This document shows, in pieces, positions 40,508 through 48,976 of a stretch of 64,000 bases of DNA. The stretch lies in assembly GCF_902167635.1 (NCBI RefSeq), contig NZ_CABHMS010000006.1:1-64000 (forward strand), given 5' to 3'. This stretch comes from Chitinophaga vietnamensis (GTDB lineage: Bacteria > Bacteroidota > Bacteroidia > Chitinophagales > Chitinophagaceae). The position numbers and the translations under genes are program-made. How positions within the stretch are numbered: position 1 is the stretch's first letter; every line of letters begins with the position of its first letter. Under the pieces are notes generated by a model that searched no databases, had not been told where the DNA came from, and saw nothing but the letters and a program-made list of their open reading frames with translations.

Positions 40508-43500
40508 TCAGAATGTGAGATTTACGTTAAAGCCATAGCTACGGGTAGTAGGCGTTTGCAGGGAAGACGATCCCTGGTCGGCGCCCGGATACTGATCCAG
40601 GTCTACGTCTTTATTTTTTGCGAAGTAGAGCAGGTTACGGCCTACAAACGATACGTTGGCCGATCTGATGAAAGTATGTGCCAGCAAGGATTGTGGCAGG
40701 GTATAACCCAATGTTACTTCACGCAGTTTCGCAAATGTTTTGCTGATCAGGTTTGCTTCGTTGGTTCTGTAGTATACGCTGATATAGTCTTGCAGGAAGG
40801 TTTTGGTAGTGTTAGGCGCAAACTGAAGTTTGTCGGCATTGGTAACATTACCGTTGTTGTCGTACTGAATAGGAACGCCATTGCTTACTACTACGCCGCC
40901 GCCATCGTATGATTTCACACCTTTATAATCCTGGTAGCGGGCCGCTCCCATAGCGCCTTCCGTGGTGAGGATGTTGCGGCCGCCGCGGAATGTTTGCTGT
41001 TGGATATAATCGATCATGCTGCCACCTACACGGCCATCGAACTGGAAGCTGAGGGTTACGCCTTTGTAACGGAAGGTGTTGTTAACACCCCAAACCCAGT
41101 CGGGACTTGCATATCCGAGGAATTGCTGCGTAGGGTTCACAATCGGGCGGCCATCAGGACCGTTGATGATCTGACCATCAGGCGTTCTTACGAATTTAGT
41201 TCCATAGAATTTGTCTATGCGATCACCCACACCTATAAACGGTGTCAGTTTTGTCTGATCTCCATAAATACTTACATAATGTTCCTTGAAAGTAGACCAG
41301 TTGGCGGTGATATCCCAGGAGAAGCCCTTGTTACTACGTATAGGCGTTCCTGTTAGTGCCACTTCCCATCCTTTCAGGCGGGTGGTTACACCATTCACCA
41401 GCGTTCCGTTGAAACCGGTGCTCACCGGCAGCGGCAGCGTATAGATGCGTGGACCATTGAGGTTGGTGAACCAGGTTGCATCCAGGCCCAAGCGGTTCTT
41501 CAGGAAGCGGATATCCATACCGGCTTCATACACCTTACTGGTAAAGGGTTGCAGGTTGGCATTGGCGATTACCTGCGTATAGTAAGCACCTGCCTGGTTC
41601 TGGTAAACCGGCGCCACACTGTAGGTGGCTGAGTTCTGGAAAGTAGGGCCATCATAAGATGACTTGTATTCTGTGCCGTAACCGATCGGGTAAGAAGCCA
41701 TTGGCGTAGCACCGATGGTAGGTGTTGTTAAACCTCCTTTCACATTCGCATAAGAACCCCTGAACTTCAGGAAGGAGATTACTTCCGGCAGATTTACATA
41801 ATCCGATACCACCGTGCTGAGTGAAGCAGATGGATAGAAGTAAGTATTGTGGCCGGTTGGCAAGCTGGATGATTTATCGATACGACCGGTCAGTGATACG
41901 GTTGCATATTTACCGAGGTCGATATCCGCATAACCATAAGTGCTCAACACAAGCATGTTAGCAACGTAATTGGTGGCAAACAGCGGATCGCGGGAGTTGG
42001 CGAAACCGTACCATCCCGGTGCGTTGAGATAGTTGGTAGATACAAAACTGGAATTGTATTTAAATGAACGCGCATTGCCGCCCACAGAGGCATGCAGGCC
42101 GATCTTGTGCGGGAATACATCGGTGTACGACAGTAATACATCAGTGTTGTTTTCGAAAAGCGAGCGTTTATCTTCCCGATAATCGCCCTTGCCTTCTTCA
42201 CGACCATAAGGGTGCGCAGAGTATGGCATCTTTTCATTTCTCATCATATCGTAACCGGTGATCTGCGTACGGGCCAGCAGTTCCAGCTTATCGTTGATTT
42301 TGTAAGTCAGTTTTGCATAGCCGTTCATATCGGTTTTATAGTGGCCGCGTAACCACTCGTAGGTCATGAACCAGGGGTTGTGGTAACGCTGGTACTCTGC
42401 ATAGATAGACTGGATACCTTCTTTACCAGGCTGCCAGTAGTTGCGCATATCGTCCATGCTCCAATCGGCGCCTGCCCAGATCAGGGTGTTATAGATCAAG
42501 CTGTTCGGCCCATAGGTTACATCGGGGAAGTTATCGGTATACTGCCTGTTGTAGTTGAAATAGGCATCGAGGCGAAGACGTTTATTGAAGTTGTATCCGC
42601 CGGACATGTTGAAGTTCGTGATGTTGAGCTGCGTATTCGGTACCAGGCCTTTCTGGTAAGAATGCGTGATGGAGAAACGCAGATCTGCTTTCTCTGTATG
42701 TGAAGATACCGCGAGGTTGTTGGTGCTCAGCAATCCTGTTTGCAGGAAGCGTTGCAGGTTGTTTTTACCGCGGGCTATCCAGGGCGTGCCGGTACGTTTG
42801 CCAGTAGCAGGATCTACGGGGCTATCATACTGTGGTATCAGCTGGCCTTCGAATTTAGGGCCCCAGATATCGTAGTCGGCATCATTCACGCCGCCGCCTT
42901 TACCATCGCCGAAAGCATATTTACCGTGGTCGCCGGGACCGTATTCATCCTGCACTTTCGGAATGGCGATGAAGCCTTTATCGAACATGGTGCTGGAATT
43001 GAACTCGATGGAGAAGCCGCGTTTGTCTTTCGTACCTTTTTTAGTAGTGATCATGATGGCGCCATTGAGGCCACGGGAGCCGTACAGCGCAGATGCGGTG
43101 GCGCCTTTCAGTACGGTATAGCTCTCGATATCATCAGGAGAAATGTTCCAGGTATCGGAGTTGATGGGCACGCCATCTACCACATACAGGTTGATGTTGT
43201 TACCACGCAGCAATACCAGCGGAGGTCCGAGCAGTTCGGCGGAAGCGCCAACGGTGAGGCCGGCTACCTTTCCTACCAGGCCGTTTACCGGGTTAGGTTC
43301 ACGGGCTTTTACGAGGTCGGCGCCTTTCACTTCCTGTACGGAGTAGCCTACTCGTTTTACTTCTTTTCGTATACCCAGTGCCGTTACTACCACTTCGTCC
43401 AGCGCTTTTTTATCAGGCCGCAGGGTGATGGTAATGGAATGGGCGCCGTTCACGGGCTGTTGTGCCGGCGTGAATCCGATGAAAGTCACTACCAGTACTT

Positions 43501-43720
43501 CTTCCGGTTTGGCGTTGATAGAGAAATTACCGCTGGCGTCAGTAACGGTGCCGCGGTTGGTGCCTTGAACTTTTACAGATGCTCCAATTACAGGTTGTTG
43601 GTCATCCCCGGATATCACCTTTCCGGTGATGGCCTGTTGTGCATAGGCAGTTGTTACAATCAGTAGCAGCATGAGCAGGGTACTCAGCTGACGTAGCGCT
43701 AGTCGTAGATTTAATTGCAT
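40508..43720 (-). CDS. SusC/RagA family TonB-linked outer-membrane transporter
   Basis: A 1070-residue barrel. Signal peptide ending TTAYA-QQAI; carboxypeptidase-D-like domain at residues 30-115 (ITGKVISGDDQQPVIGASVKVQGTNRGTVTD); TonB-box-like LDEVVVTALGIRKE; plug with LYVVDGVPIN and VLKGATASALYGSRGLNGAIMITTKKG; barrel to the C-terminus. It is full length. It forms an operon with the SusD-like gene and shares a 3' terminator at 38851. Regulators of the anti-sigma or hybrid two-component type are not adjacent. Confidence 0.95.
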   Translation of the reverse strand: MQLNLRLALRQLSTLLMLLLIVTTAYAQQAITGKVISGDDQQPVIGASVKVQGTNRGTVTDASGNFSINAKPEEVLVVTFIGFTPAQQPVNGAHSITITLRPDKKALDEVVVTALGIRKEVKRVGYSVQEVKGADLVKAREPNPVNGLVGKVAGLTVGASAELLGPPLVLLRGNNINLYVVDGVPINSDTWNISPDDIESYTVLKGATASALYGSRGLNGAIMITTKKGTKDKRGFSIEFNSSTMFDKGFIAIPKVQDEYGPGDHGKYAFGDGKGGGVNDADYDIWGPKFEGQLIPQYDSPVDPATGKRTGTPWIARGKNNLQRFLQTGLLSTNNLAVSSHTEKADLRFSITHSYQKGLVPNTQLNITNFNMSGGYNFNKRLRLDAYFNYNRQYTDNFPDVTYGPNSLIYNTLIWAGADWSMDDMRNYWQPGKEGIQSIYAEYQRYHNPWFMTYEWLRGHYKTDMNGYAKLTYKINDKLELLARTQITGYDMMRNEKMPYSAHPYGREEGKGDYREDKRSLFENNTDVLLSYTDVFPHKIGLHASVGGNARSFKYNSSFVSTNYLNAPGWYGFANSRDPLFATNYVANMLVLSTYGYADIDLGKYATVSLTGRIDKSSSLPTGHNTYFYPSASLSTVVSDYVNLPEVISFLKFRGSYANVKGGLTTPTIGATPMASYPIGYGTEYKSSYDGPTFQNSATYSVAPVYQNQAGAYYTQVIANANLQPFTSKVYEAGMDIRFLKNRLGLDATWFTNLNGPRIYTLPLPVSTGFNGTLVNGVTTRLKGWEVALTGTPIRSNKGFSWDITANWSTFKEHYVSIYGDQTKLTPFIGVGDRIDKFYGTKFVRTPDGQIINGPDGRPIVNPTQQFLGYASPDWVWGVNNTFRYKGVTLSFQFDGRVGGSMIDYIQQQTFRGGRNILTTEGAMGAARYQDYKGVKSYDGGGVVVSNGVPIQYDNNGNVTNADKLQFAPNTTKTFLQDYISVYYRTNEANLISKTFAKLREVTLGYTLPQSLLAHTFIRSANVSFVGRNLLYFAKNKDVDLDQYPGADQGSSSLQTPTTRSYGFNVNLTF

Positions 43721-43846
43721 GGCAATTTAGATTAGGGTAATTGATTTACCATGCAAAGGTTAAGGGGCAATATGACCGGAATGTTAAGTTATACTAAAAT
43801 TAATGTTAAGTATTTATAAAAAACAGATTAAAAGGTTGCGGGGCAA

Positions 43847-44431
43847 TTATTTATCATTTTCGAGGAAGAAATAAACAACGAGGATCTGCGCGTCGGTATC
43901 ACCTACGTTGGAGGGTTTGTGGCCAAGTCGGCCGTCGAAGAAAAGGGAGTCGCCTTCTTCGAGCAGGTATTTTTCGTTATCGATATGGTATTCTACTTTT
44001 CCTTTGATGATGTATTTATATTCGTAGGCATCGGTTTTAACGGTATGTGTTCTGCGGGCGCCCTTTTTGAGTTCCAGCAGTACGATATCTACGGGGAAGT
44101 TCTTTACATTTTTGGTGAGCACTCGTTTATAGAGGAAACCTTTGGCGGGTTCTTTTTCAAATTCCTGGTAGGATGATTTTTGTTTGATGATAACTTTAGC
44201 GCCCTGTGTTTGTTGATCGATCTCGTTGAAAAATTCGTTCATATCGAGGTTGAGGGCTTTGATAATATTGATCAGCACAAGGAGCGAGGGAACGGTACGG
44301 TTATTTTCTATTTGAGAGATCAGGCCTTTGCTCACCTGTGCTTTATCCGCGAGTTCCTGGATGGTGATGCCTTTTGATTTTCGTTTTTCCTTTATTTTGT
44401 TGCTGATCTGAATGATGATATCCTCCGTCAT
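43847..44431 (-). CDS. XRE family regulator with C-terminal cupin
   Basis: The start at 44431 (MTEDIIIQISNK) gives 194 residues: an N-terminal XRE helix-turn-helix (GITIQELADKAQVSKGLISQIENNRTVPSL) and a C-terminal cupin (YEYKYIIKGKVEYHIDNEKYLLEEGDSLFFDGRLGHKPSN). This class (PuuR/MqsA-like HTH-cupin) often controls catabolic or transport genes. The longer frame to 44878 runs through the divergent marC gene and is not credible. A 15-bp palindrome overlapping its promoter suggests autoregulation. Confidence 0.9.
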   Translation of the reverse strand: MTEDIIIQISNKIKEKRKSKGITIQELADKAQVSKGLISQIENNRTVPSLLVLINIIKALNLDMNEFFNEIDQQTQGAKVIIKQKSSYQEFEKEPAKGFLYKRVLTKNVKNFPVDIVLLELKKGARRTHTVKTDAYEYKYIIKGKVEYHIDNEKYLLEEGDSLFFDGRLGHKPSNVGDTDAQILVVYFFLENDK

Positions 44432-44451
44432 AGTAGCACTTATATAGATAA

Positions 44452-44467
44452 CAAATGTATTACATTT
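44452..44467 (-). promoter_or_regulatory. Promoter with overlapping palindromic operator of the XRE-cupin gene
   Basis: Minus-strand TACATTTG (44452-44459) fits TAnnTTTG. The perfect palindrome AAATGTA-T-TACATTT spans 44453-44467 and therefore overlaps the -7 box. The divergent marC start is 17 bp away, so both genes may be controlled. Confidence 0.6.
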
Positions 44468-44483
44468 ACACAAATGAAGCTCC

Positions 44484-45050
44484 ATGTTCAGTATCGACCA
44501 AATTCTGACGATTACCTTTACGTTATTTGCTGTTATTGATATCTTGGGGTCTATACCGGTATTGGTGAGTTTGAAGGAGAAGCTGGGGCATATAGATGCC
44601 GGCAAAGCCACGCTGGCTTCGGGTTTCCTGATGGTGCTATTCCTGTTGGTGGGCGAGCCTTTTTTGAAACTGATGAGCGTGGACGTGCATTCCTTTGCGG
44701 TAGCGGGCTCTATTGTGATATTTGTGATTGGCCTGGAAATGATCCTGGGCATCGAGTTCTTCAAAGGCGAGCAGGATGCGCGTTCCGGCAGTGTGGTGCC
44801 TATCGCCTTTCCGCTGATAGCGGGTTCGGGCACGCTTACGACTATTATGTCGCTGAAGGCCAATTTCGGCGAATACAATATCCTGGCGGGTATCCTGGTA
44901 AACCTGATCGTGATCTATACGGTGCTGCGCAGCCTCAATTACATAGAACGCCTGCTGGGCAAGGCCGGGCTGATGGTGCTGCGTAAGTTCTTCGGGGTGA
45001 TATTGCTGGCCATCGCGGTAAAAATCTTCAAGTCCAATATCAATCTTTAA
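44484..45050 (+). CDS. MarC family integral membrane protein
   Basis: A 188-residue MarC/SnaG-family protein with about six transmembrane helices, beginning FSIDQILTITFTLFAVIDILGSIPVL and with FPLIAGSGTLTTIMSLK in the second half. Function of the family remains unclear; it is not the Mar regulator. Divergent from the XRE-cupin gene with 52 bp between starts. Confidence 0.9.
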   Translation: MFSIDQILTITFTLFAVIDILGSIPVLVSLKEKLGHIDAGKATLASGFLMVLFLLVGEPFLKLMSVDVHSFAVAGSIVIFVIGLEMILGIEFFKGEQDARSGSVVPIAFPLIAGSGTLTTIMSLKANFGEYNILAGILVNLIVIYTVLRSLNYIERLLGKAGLMVLRKFFGVILLAIAVKIFKSNINL

Positions 45051-45060
45051 ATAAATTGTG

Positions 45061-45068
45061 TAGTTTTG
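45061..45068 (+). promoter_or_regulatory. -7 box for tRNA-Arg(CCG)
   Basis: TAGTTTTG fits TAnnTTTG and ends 10 bp before the tRNA. Confidence 0.6.
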
Positions 45069-45078
45069 CAGCCTTCCC

Positions 45079-45150
45079 GGCCTCGTAGTACAATGGATAG
45101 TATAAGAGTTTCCGAAGCTCCAGATTCAAGTTCGATTCTTGACGAGGCTA
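45079..45150 (+). tRNA. tRNA-Arg (anticodon CCG)
   Basis: A 72-nt cloverleaf: acceptor 45079-45085 with 45143-45149, D stem 45088-45091/45100-45103, anticodon loop TTCCGAA with CCG at 45112-45114, T arm TCAAG-TTCGATT-CTTGA, discriminator A45150. The outermost anticodon-stem pair (45105/45121) is an A-C mismatch. It reads CGG codons. Confidence 0.93.
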
Positions 45151-45161
45151 CAAAAACATAT

Positions 45162-45199
45162 TTCGCCTGAATTTGGTTTTACCAGATTCAGGCGAATTT
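45162..45199 (+). terminator. Terminator after tRNA-Arg(CCG)
   Basis: TTCGCCTGAAT pairs with ATTCAGGCGAA, with a further inner TGGT/ACCA stem. Confidence 0.85.
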
Positions 45200-45231
45200 C
45201 TTAAGGACGGGCATTTCAAAAACTACTTTGT

Positions 45232-45298
45232 TCGTATATACTTTAATGTTAAAAATAAAGGCGCCAGTGGCGCCTTTATTTAATTAAAGTATATACGA
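45232..45298. repeat. Nested 67-bp near-palindrome, bidirectional terminator
   Basis: Outer arms of 16 bp (45232-45247 with 45283-45298) enclose an inner hairpin with 13-bp arms (AAATAAAGGCGCC, 45253-45265, with 45269-45281). The only unpaired parts are a 5-nt and a 1-nt linker and a 3-nt loop. It lies between the tRNA terminator and the stop of the convergent sialidase-like gene. Confidence 0.85.
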
Positions 45299-45312
45299 TA
45301 ATTATTTATCTA

Positions 45313-46482
45313 TCAGCATAATCTTTGCCCTGGCTCCCGTGTGAAGAAATCAGACTCCTTAAATACCGCCAGGTTGATCTCCTTATCAGTACTTCTGTTC
45401 CTGTCGTAAGAGACAAAAATATTTCCATTATTATCAAAAGCGGCATCCGGATAAGAAACGTTGTCGCGTGGATCCAGCAAGAGAGAGCGCGTCCATGTTT
45501 TCGCGTTGTCTGTAGACAGGAATGCTTTGAGATTATTACGGATAGTACCGCTTGCGTTCAGCACCAGCAGGATATTACCTGACTTCAATTTGGCGATATG
45601 AAAGCGGCTGGCAATTGTGGGTCCTACCGCAGTAAAGGGCTGGCCTTTAGTCCATGTAAGGCCATTATCATTGCTTTGAGAGTAATAGATACCCTTAGTG
45701 GTTCTAAGCAAGCATAACAACTTATTAACACCAATAACAACGATATCATGTTCATCAAACATCCTGATACTGTTATCCAGCGGTATTTTCACCGGATGTG
45801 CGGTGCTTACAGCATATCCTGTGCTGCTTGTATTATAGGTAGCTTGAAAAACCATTGCGCCGGAAGAGGCTTCAGGACTGGGGTGGAAGCGCCAATAGGA
45901 AACAGGCATCAGAAAGGTGGTCTGTGAAATATTGGTGGGCTTGTTCAACATCACGCCCGCCATCTGCCTGATCGGTTTTGATGCAATGATGGTATCTGTC
46001 TTGAAAGTAAGTACGGAAGTCCATACTCCGCCTTTACCATCCCACATGCCTTTGGACTGTGCCCAATATAGATGCACTTTCCCTTTGGCATCTTTCCAGA
46101 TGGCCGGATCAAAAACGCGATACTCCTTTCCGGGAGGAGCGATGATCAACGCGTTCTTCTTCCAGGTCCTGGCATTGTCCATACTCTCGGCAACGGTAAC
46201 GTAGTTACCACTACCCTCTCCCTTTCCACCGCTGTACCACGTCATCAGCAAGTGATTGGGGCCAACGATTTCCACGGAAGGGATCCCCTGCCATGCTCTT
46301 TCATTGTAAAGATTGTTCATTGCCTGATTAGTCATCACGATGGCACTCCCGTCATCTTCCATAGGAATGGAATCTATTCTTCCGGGATTCAAATCATCAT
46401 TCACATTTCTTTTAGTACATGATAACAGGATAAAAAAGCAGAAAGGCAATACTGCGTACAAAACACATAATTTTTTTTCCAT
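45313..46482 (-). CDS. Sialidase-fold (BNR repeat) lipoprotein
   Basis: A 389-residue lipoprotein with lipobox LLSC. At least three Asp-box motifs are visible (ESMDNARTWKKN, SQSNDNGLTWTKG, LSTDNAKTWTRS), marking a six-bladed sialidase-type propeller. The N-terminal part has IPSVEIVGPNHLLMTWYSGG. Asp boxes are structural; the arginine triad and catalytic Tyr/Glu cannot be assigned with confidence, so activity on sialic acid is not proven. The start at 46482 (MEKKLCV) is chosen over 46488. It diverges from the aldolase gene. Confidence 0.75.
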   Translation of the reverse strand: MEKKLCVLYAVLPFCFFILLSCTKRNVNDDLNPGRIDSIPMEDDGSAIVMTNQAMNNLYNERAWQGIPSVEIVGPNHLLMTWYSGGKGEGSGNYVTVAESMDNARTWKKNALIIAPPGKEYRVFDPAIWKDAKGKVHLYWAQSKGMWDGKGGVWTSVLTFKTDTIIASKPIRQMAGVMLNKPTNISQTTFLMPVSYWRFHPSPEASSGAMVFQATYNTSSTGYAVSTAHPVKIPLDNSIRMFDEHDIVVIGVNKLLCLLRTTKGIYYSQSNDNGLTWTKGQPFTAVGPTIASRFHIAKLKSGNILLVLNASGTIRNNLKAFLSTDNAKTWTRSLLLDPRDNVSYPDAAFDNNGNIFVSYDRNRSTDKEINLAVFKESDFFTREPGQRLC

Positions 46483-46656
46483 ATTCATCTACAGCTGTAG
46501 GTATCAAGCAGCCAAATTTTACGAAAAGTTAGAATAATATTCCTAAATTAGCTCCTTAAAAATCTCTTAATCAGATTAAAAAATGATTAAGATTTTAACC
46601 TGATGCAACCTTTAGTGTCAACCTAATGAATTTATTGACTTTAGAAACAGCTGACT

Positions 46657-48249
46657 ATGGACCGCAATGTTGTCACACTGCTTGATTGCACCATCAGGGA
46701 TGGTGGCTATTACACAGATTGGGATTTTGACGAGAAGCTGGTAAAGAACTATCTTACGGCATGTGAAAAATTACCGATAAATATTGTTGAAATTGGCTAT
46801 AGAGGCGTTAAGAGCGACGCTTATTATGGTGAATATTTTTATTTGCCCACTCATTTGATGAGTCAAATCAAGAACGAGCATCCTTCTCTGAAGTTTTCCA
46901 TTTGTATAGATGAAAAAGATGTAAAGGAGTCCGAGATCGAGCAACTGCTGCACCCTTGCATTCCTTATATCCATATGATCAGAATACCTGTTGATCCAGG
47001 CAGGTTAAGCAAAGGGATAGCGCTTGCCCGGAAAGCGAAAGCAATGGGATTCGAAGTATGTTTGAATGTGATGTACCTTTCGCGCTGGTATAATGTTCCG
47101 GAAGTGATCCAGGAGCTGGGCAATATTGCACCAGAAACCGTGGACATATTATATCTCGTGGATTCTTTTGGCAGTGTGACGCCATCCATGTTGAAAGAAG
47201 TCATTAAAAGCCTGAAAGCCGCCACTGATATCCCCTTGGGATTCCATGGCCATAACAATATGGAGTTGGCACTGGCCAATGCCATCGTTGCGATGGAAGA
47301 AGGTTGTAGCGCCATCGATGCAACTTTTACGGGAATGGGCCGCGGCGCAGGCAACCTTAAAACGGAATTGTTCCTCACTTATCTCAGCGCGAACGGACAA
47401 TTATCGTTCGATTTAAATAACCTGAGCAACATCGTTGGCCAGTTTGAAAAGCTCCGGGAACAATTTGGCTGGGGCACTAACCTGCCTTATATCATTTCAG
47501 GCGCCTACTCTCTTCCACAGAAAGAGATCATGAGCCTTATCAACAAAAACCGGTATTCTCTCGAAACTATCGTCAATAATCTGCAGCACAGAAAATCGGT
47601 TAACAGCAATGCCGCCTCTTTCCCAAAACTTTCAGATACCCGGTCGTATCACCAGGCGATCATCGTTGGTGGCGGCAAAAAAGGCTTGCAACATGTAAGT
47701 GCATTGCAGAAATATATTGCACAATGTGCAGAGAACAATATCAACACCTGCCTGATACATTCGAGCAGCCGACATTACACGAGATTCCTGGATGTAGAGG
47801 TAGATCAATATTGCTGTCTTACCGGATATGAAGGCAAACGCCTGGAGGAAAGCGGCATCAACAACCTGTCCAACCTCCAATGTGTTCTCCCGCCTTCACC
47901 TACCAAAATGGGCACCTATATACCAGACTGGCTGAAGGAATACTGCTATGAGCTCAAAGGCGAATCAAAAGAACTTGTTTATGATGATTCTCCCTTGAGC
48001 ATCGCCTTACAGCTGGCCCTTGAGCTTCATTGCAATGCTGTATTGCTTTTTGGCTTTGATGGATACGATGTGTACATGAATGCCAATGAAAAAGAACTGG
48101 CAGAGGAAAACCAACATCTGATCAATCAATTCTCCAGGGACCATTTTGAACTCATTGCTGTTACACCAACCAGGTACCAGATCAAGCAGCAATCGTTGAA
48201 CTACTTTTTAACTCATGAAAATATTAGCCATTATACCCGCTCGATATAA
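46657..48249 (+). CDS. HMGL-type aldolase fused to a DUF115-like domain
   Basis: A 530-residue protein. Residues 1-270 form a DRE-TIM (HMGL-like) aldolase resembling 4-hydroxy-2-oxovalerate aldolase: LLDCTIRDGGYY near residue 8, GFHGHNNMELALANAI near 201, and GMGRGAGNLKTE near 226. After a linker, residues ~330-530 (AIIVGGGKKGLQ, SPLSIALQLALELHCNAVLLFGFDGYD) resemble the DUF115/MptE-like and sialyltransferase-type Rossmann fold. It may join pyruvate to a sugar aldehyde. It overlaps the kdsB-like gene by 35 bp and is followed by a flippase, all pointing to surface-glycan synthesis. The C-terminal assignment is inference. Confidence 0.72.
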   Translation: MDRNVVTLLDCTIRDGGYYTDWDFDEKLVKNYLTACEKLPINIVEIGYRGVKSDAYYGEYFYLPTHLMSQIKNEHPSLKFSICIDEKDVKESEIEQLLHPCIPYIHMIRIPVDPGRLSKGIALARKAKAMGFEVCLNVMYLSRWYNVPEVIQELGNIAPETVDILYLVDSFGSVTPSMLKEVIKSLKAATDIPLGFHGHNNMELALANAIVAMEEGCSAIDATFTGMGRGAGNLKTELFLTYLSANGQLSFDLNNLSNIVGQFEKLREQFGWGTNLPYIISGAYSLPQKEIMSLINKNRYSLETIVNNLQHRKSVNSNAASFPKLSDTRSYHQAIIVGGGKKGLQHVSALQKYIAQCAENNINTCLIHSSSRHYTRFLDVEVDQYCCLTGYEGKRLEESGINNLSNLQCVLPPSPTKMGTYIPDWLKEYCYELKGESKELVYDDSPLSIALQLALELHCNAVLLFGFDGYDVYMNANEKELAEENQHLINQFSRDHFELIAVTPTRYQIKQQSLNYFLTHENISHYTRSI

Positions 48250-48952
48250 ATCCAGCAGGTTTCCGGGAAAACCTTTACAACTCATACAAGGCATACCACT
48301 GATGATAAGGGTGGCGCAACGAACCAGCGGGGCGGTAGGTAAAGAAAATGTTGTCATCGCTACCGAAAGCGAGGAGATACGCAAAGTGGGCGAATCTTAT
48401 GGGTTCAAAGTGGTGCTTACCTCAGACAGCTGCCTTACGGGCACTGACAGGGTATGGGAGGTAGCGCAACAAATTGCTGCAGATATCTATGTGAACGTCC
48501 AGGGTGATGAGCCGCTGATCGATCCGGGAGATATACAAAATGCCATCGCAGAGAAACAGCGCTATCCTGAGTTTGTTATAAATGGTATGCAAACATTGCT
48601 GGCCGATGATGATCCAGCAAACATCAATATCCCCAAAGTGCTGACAAAGCCAGACCAGCAATTGCTGTACATGTCGAGGCTTCCCATTCCAGGCATCAAA
48701 GGAAATCCCGCACATCCGCCGGTATATAAAAAGCAGGTGTGCGTTTATGCTTTTTCATACCAGGAGCTGTCTATATTTGGCAAGCAGCCTGCAAAAACGC
48801 CTGCTGAAGCTTTTGAAGATATAGAAATACTCCGGTTTCTCGAACTCGGGGTACCTGTCAGAATGCTCGAAATGAAATCTCCTGCCATTGCAGTAGACAC
48901 GCCGGAAGATGTGATCAAGGTAGAAGCGTTCCTCAGCAAAAATGCGTATTAG
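48215..48952 (+). CDS. kdsB: KdsB-like CMP-sugar (3-deoxy-octulosonate) cytidylyltransferase
   Basis: A 245-residue nucleotidyltransferase of the KdsB family: IIPARYKSSRFPGKPL near the N-terminus, TDRVWEVAQ, VNVQGDEPLIDP at about residues 93-104, and AIAVDTPEDV at the end. It activates a ulosonic acid with CTP. It may be the Kdo enzyme for lipid A, but overlap with the aldolase gene and the following flippase suggest a paralogue dedicated to another acidic sugar of a surface polysaccharide. Confidence 0.82.
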   Translation: MKILAIIPARYKSSRFPGKPLQLIQGIPLMIRVAQRTSGAVGKENVVIATESEEIRKVGESYGFKVVLTSDSCLTGTDRVWEVAQQIAADIYVNVQGDEPLIDPGDIQNAIAEKQRYPEFVINGMQTLLADDDPANINIPKVLTKPDQQLLYMSRLPIPGIKGNPAHPPVYKKQVCVYAFSYQELSIFGKQPAKTPAEAFEDIEILRFLELGVPVRMLEMKSPAIAVDTPEDVIKVEAFLSKNAY

Positions 48953-48976
48953 TAAATAGTTTCAACACTCAACTTA

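Noticed and set aside
42740-43666. 308-codon open frame antisense to the SusC-like gene
   Set aside because: It is a shadow of the conserved susC coding frame; its translation has no family character and no promoter.
44432-44878. Long N-terminal extension of the XRE-cupin protein
   Set aside because: It would run antisense through marC; the HTH domain begins right after the ATG at 44431.
45313-46482. Firm sialidase annotation
   Set aside because: Asp boxes show the fold, but the arginine triad and nucleophile could not be assigned, so only the fold is claimed.
46556-46595. Inverted repeat CTTAATCA/TGATTAAG before the aldolase gene
   Set aside because: Only 8 bp in very AT-rich DNA; too weak to call an operator without comparison to relatives.
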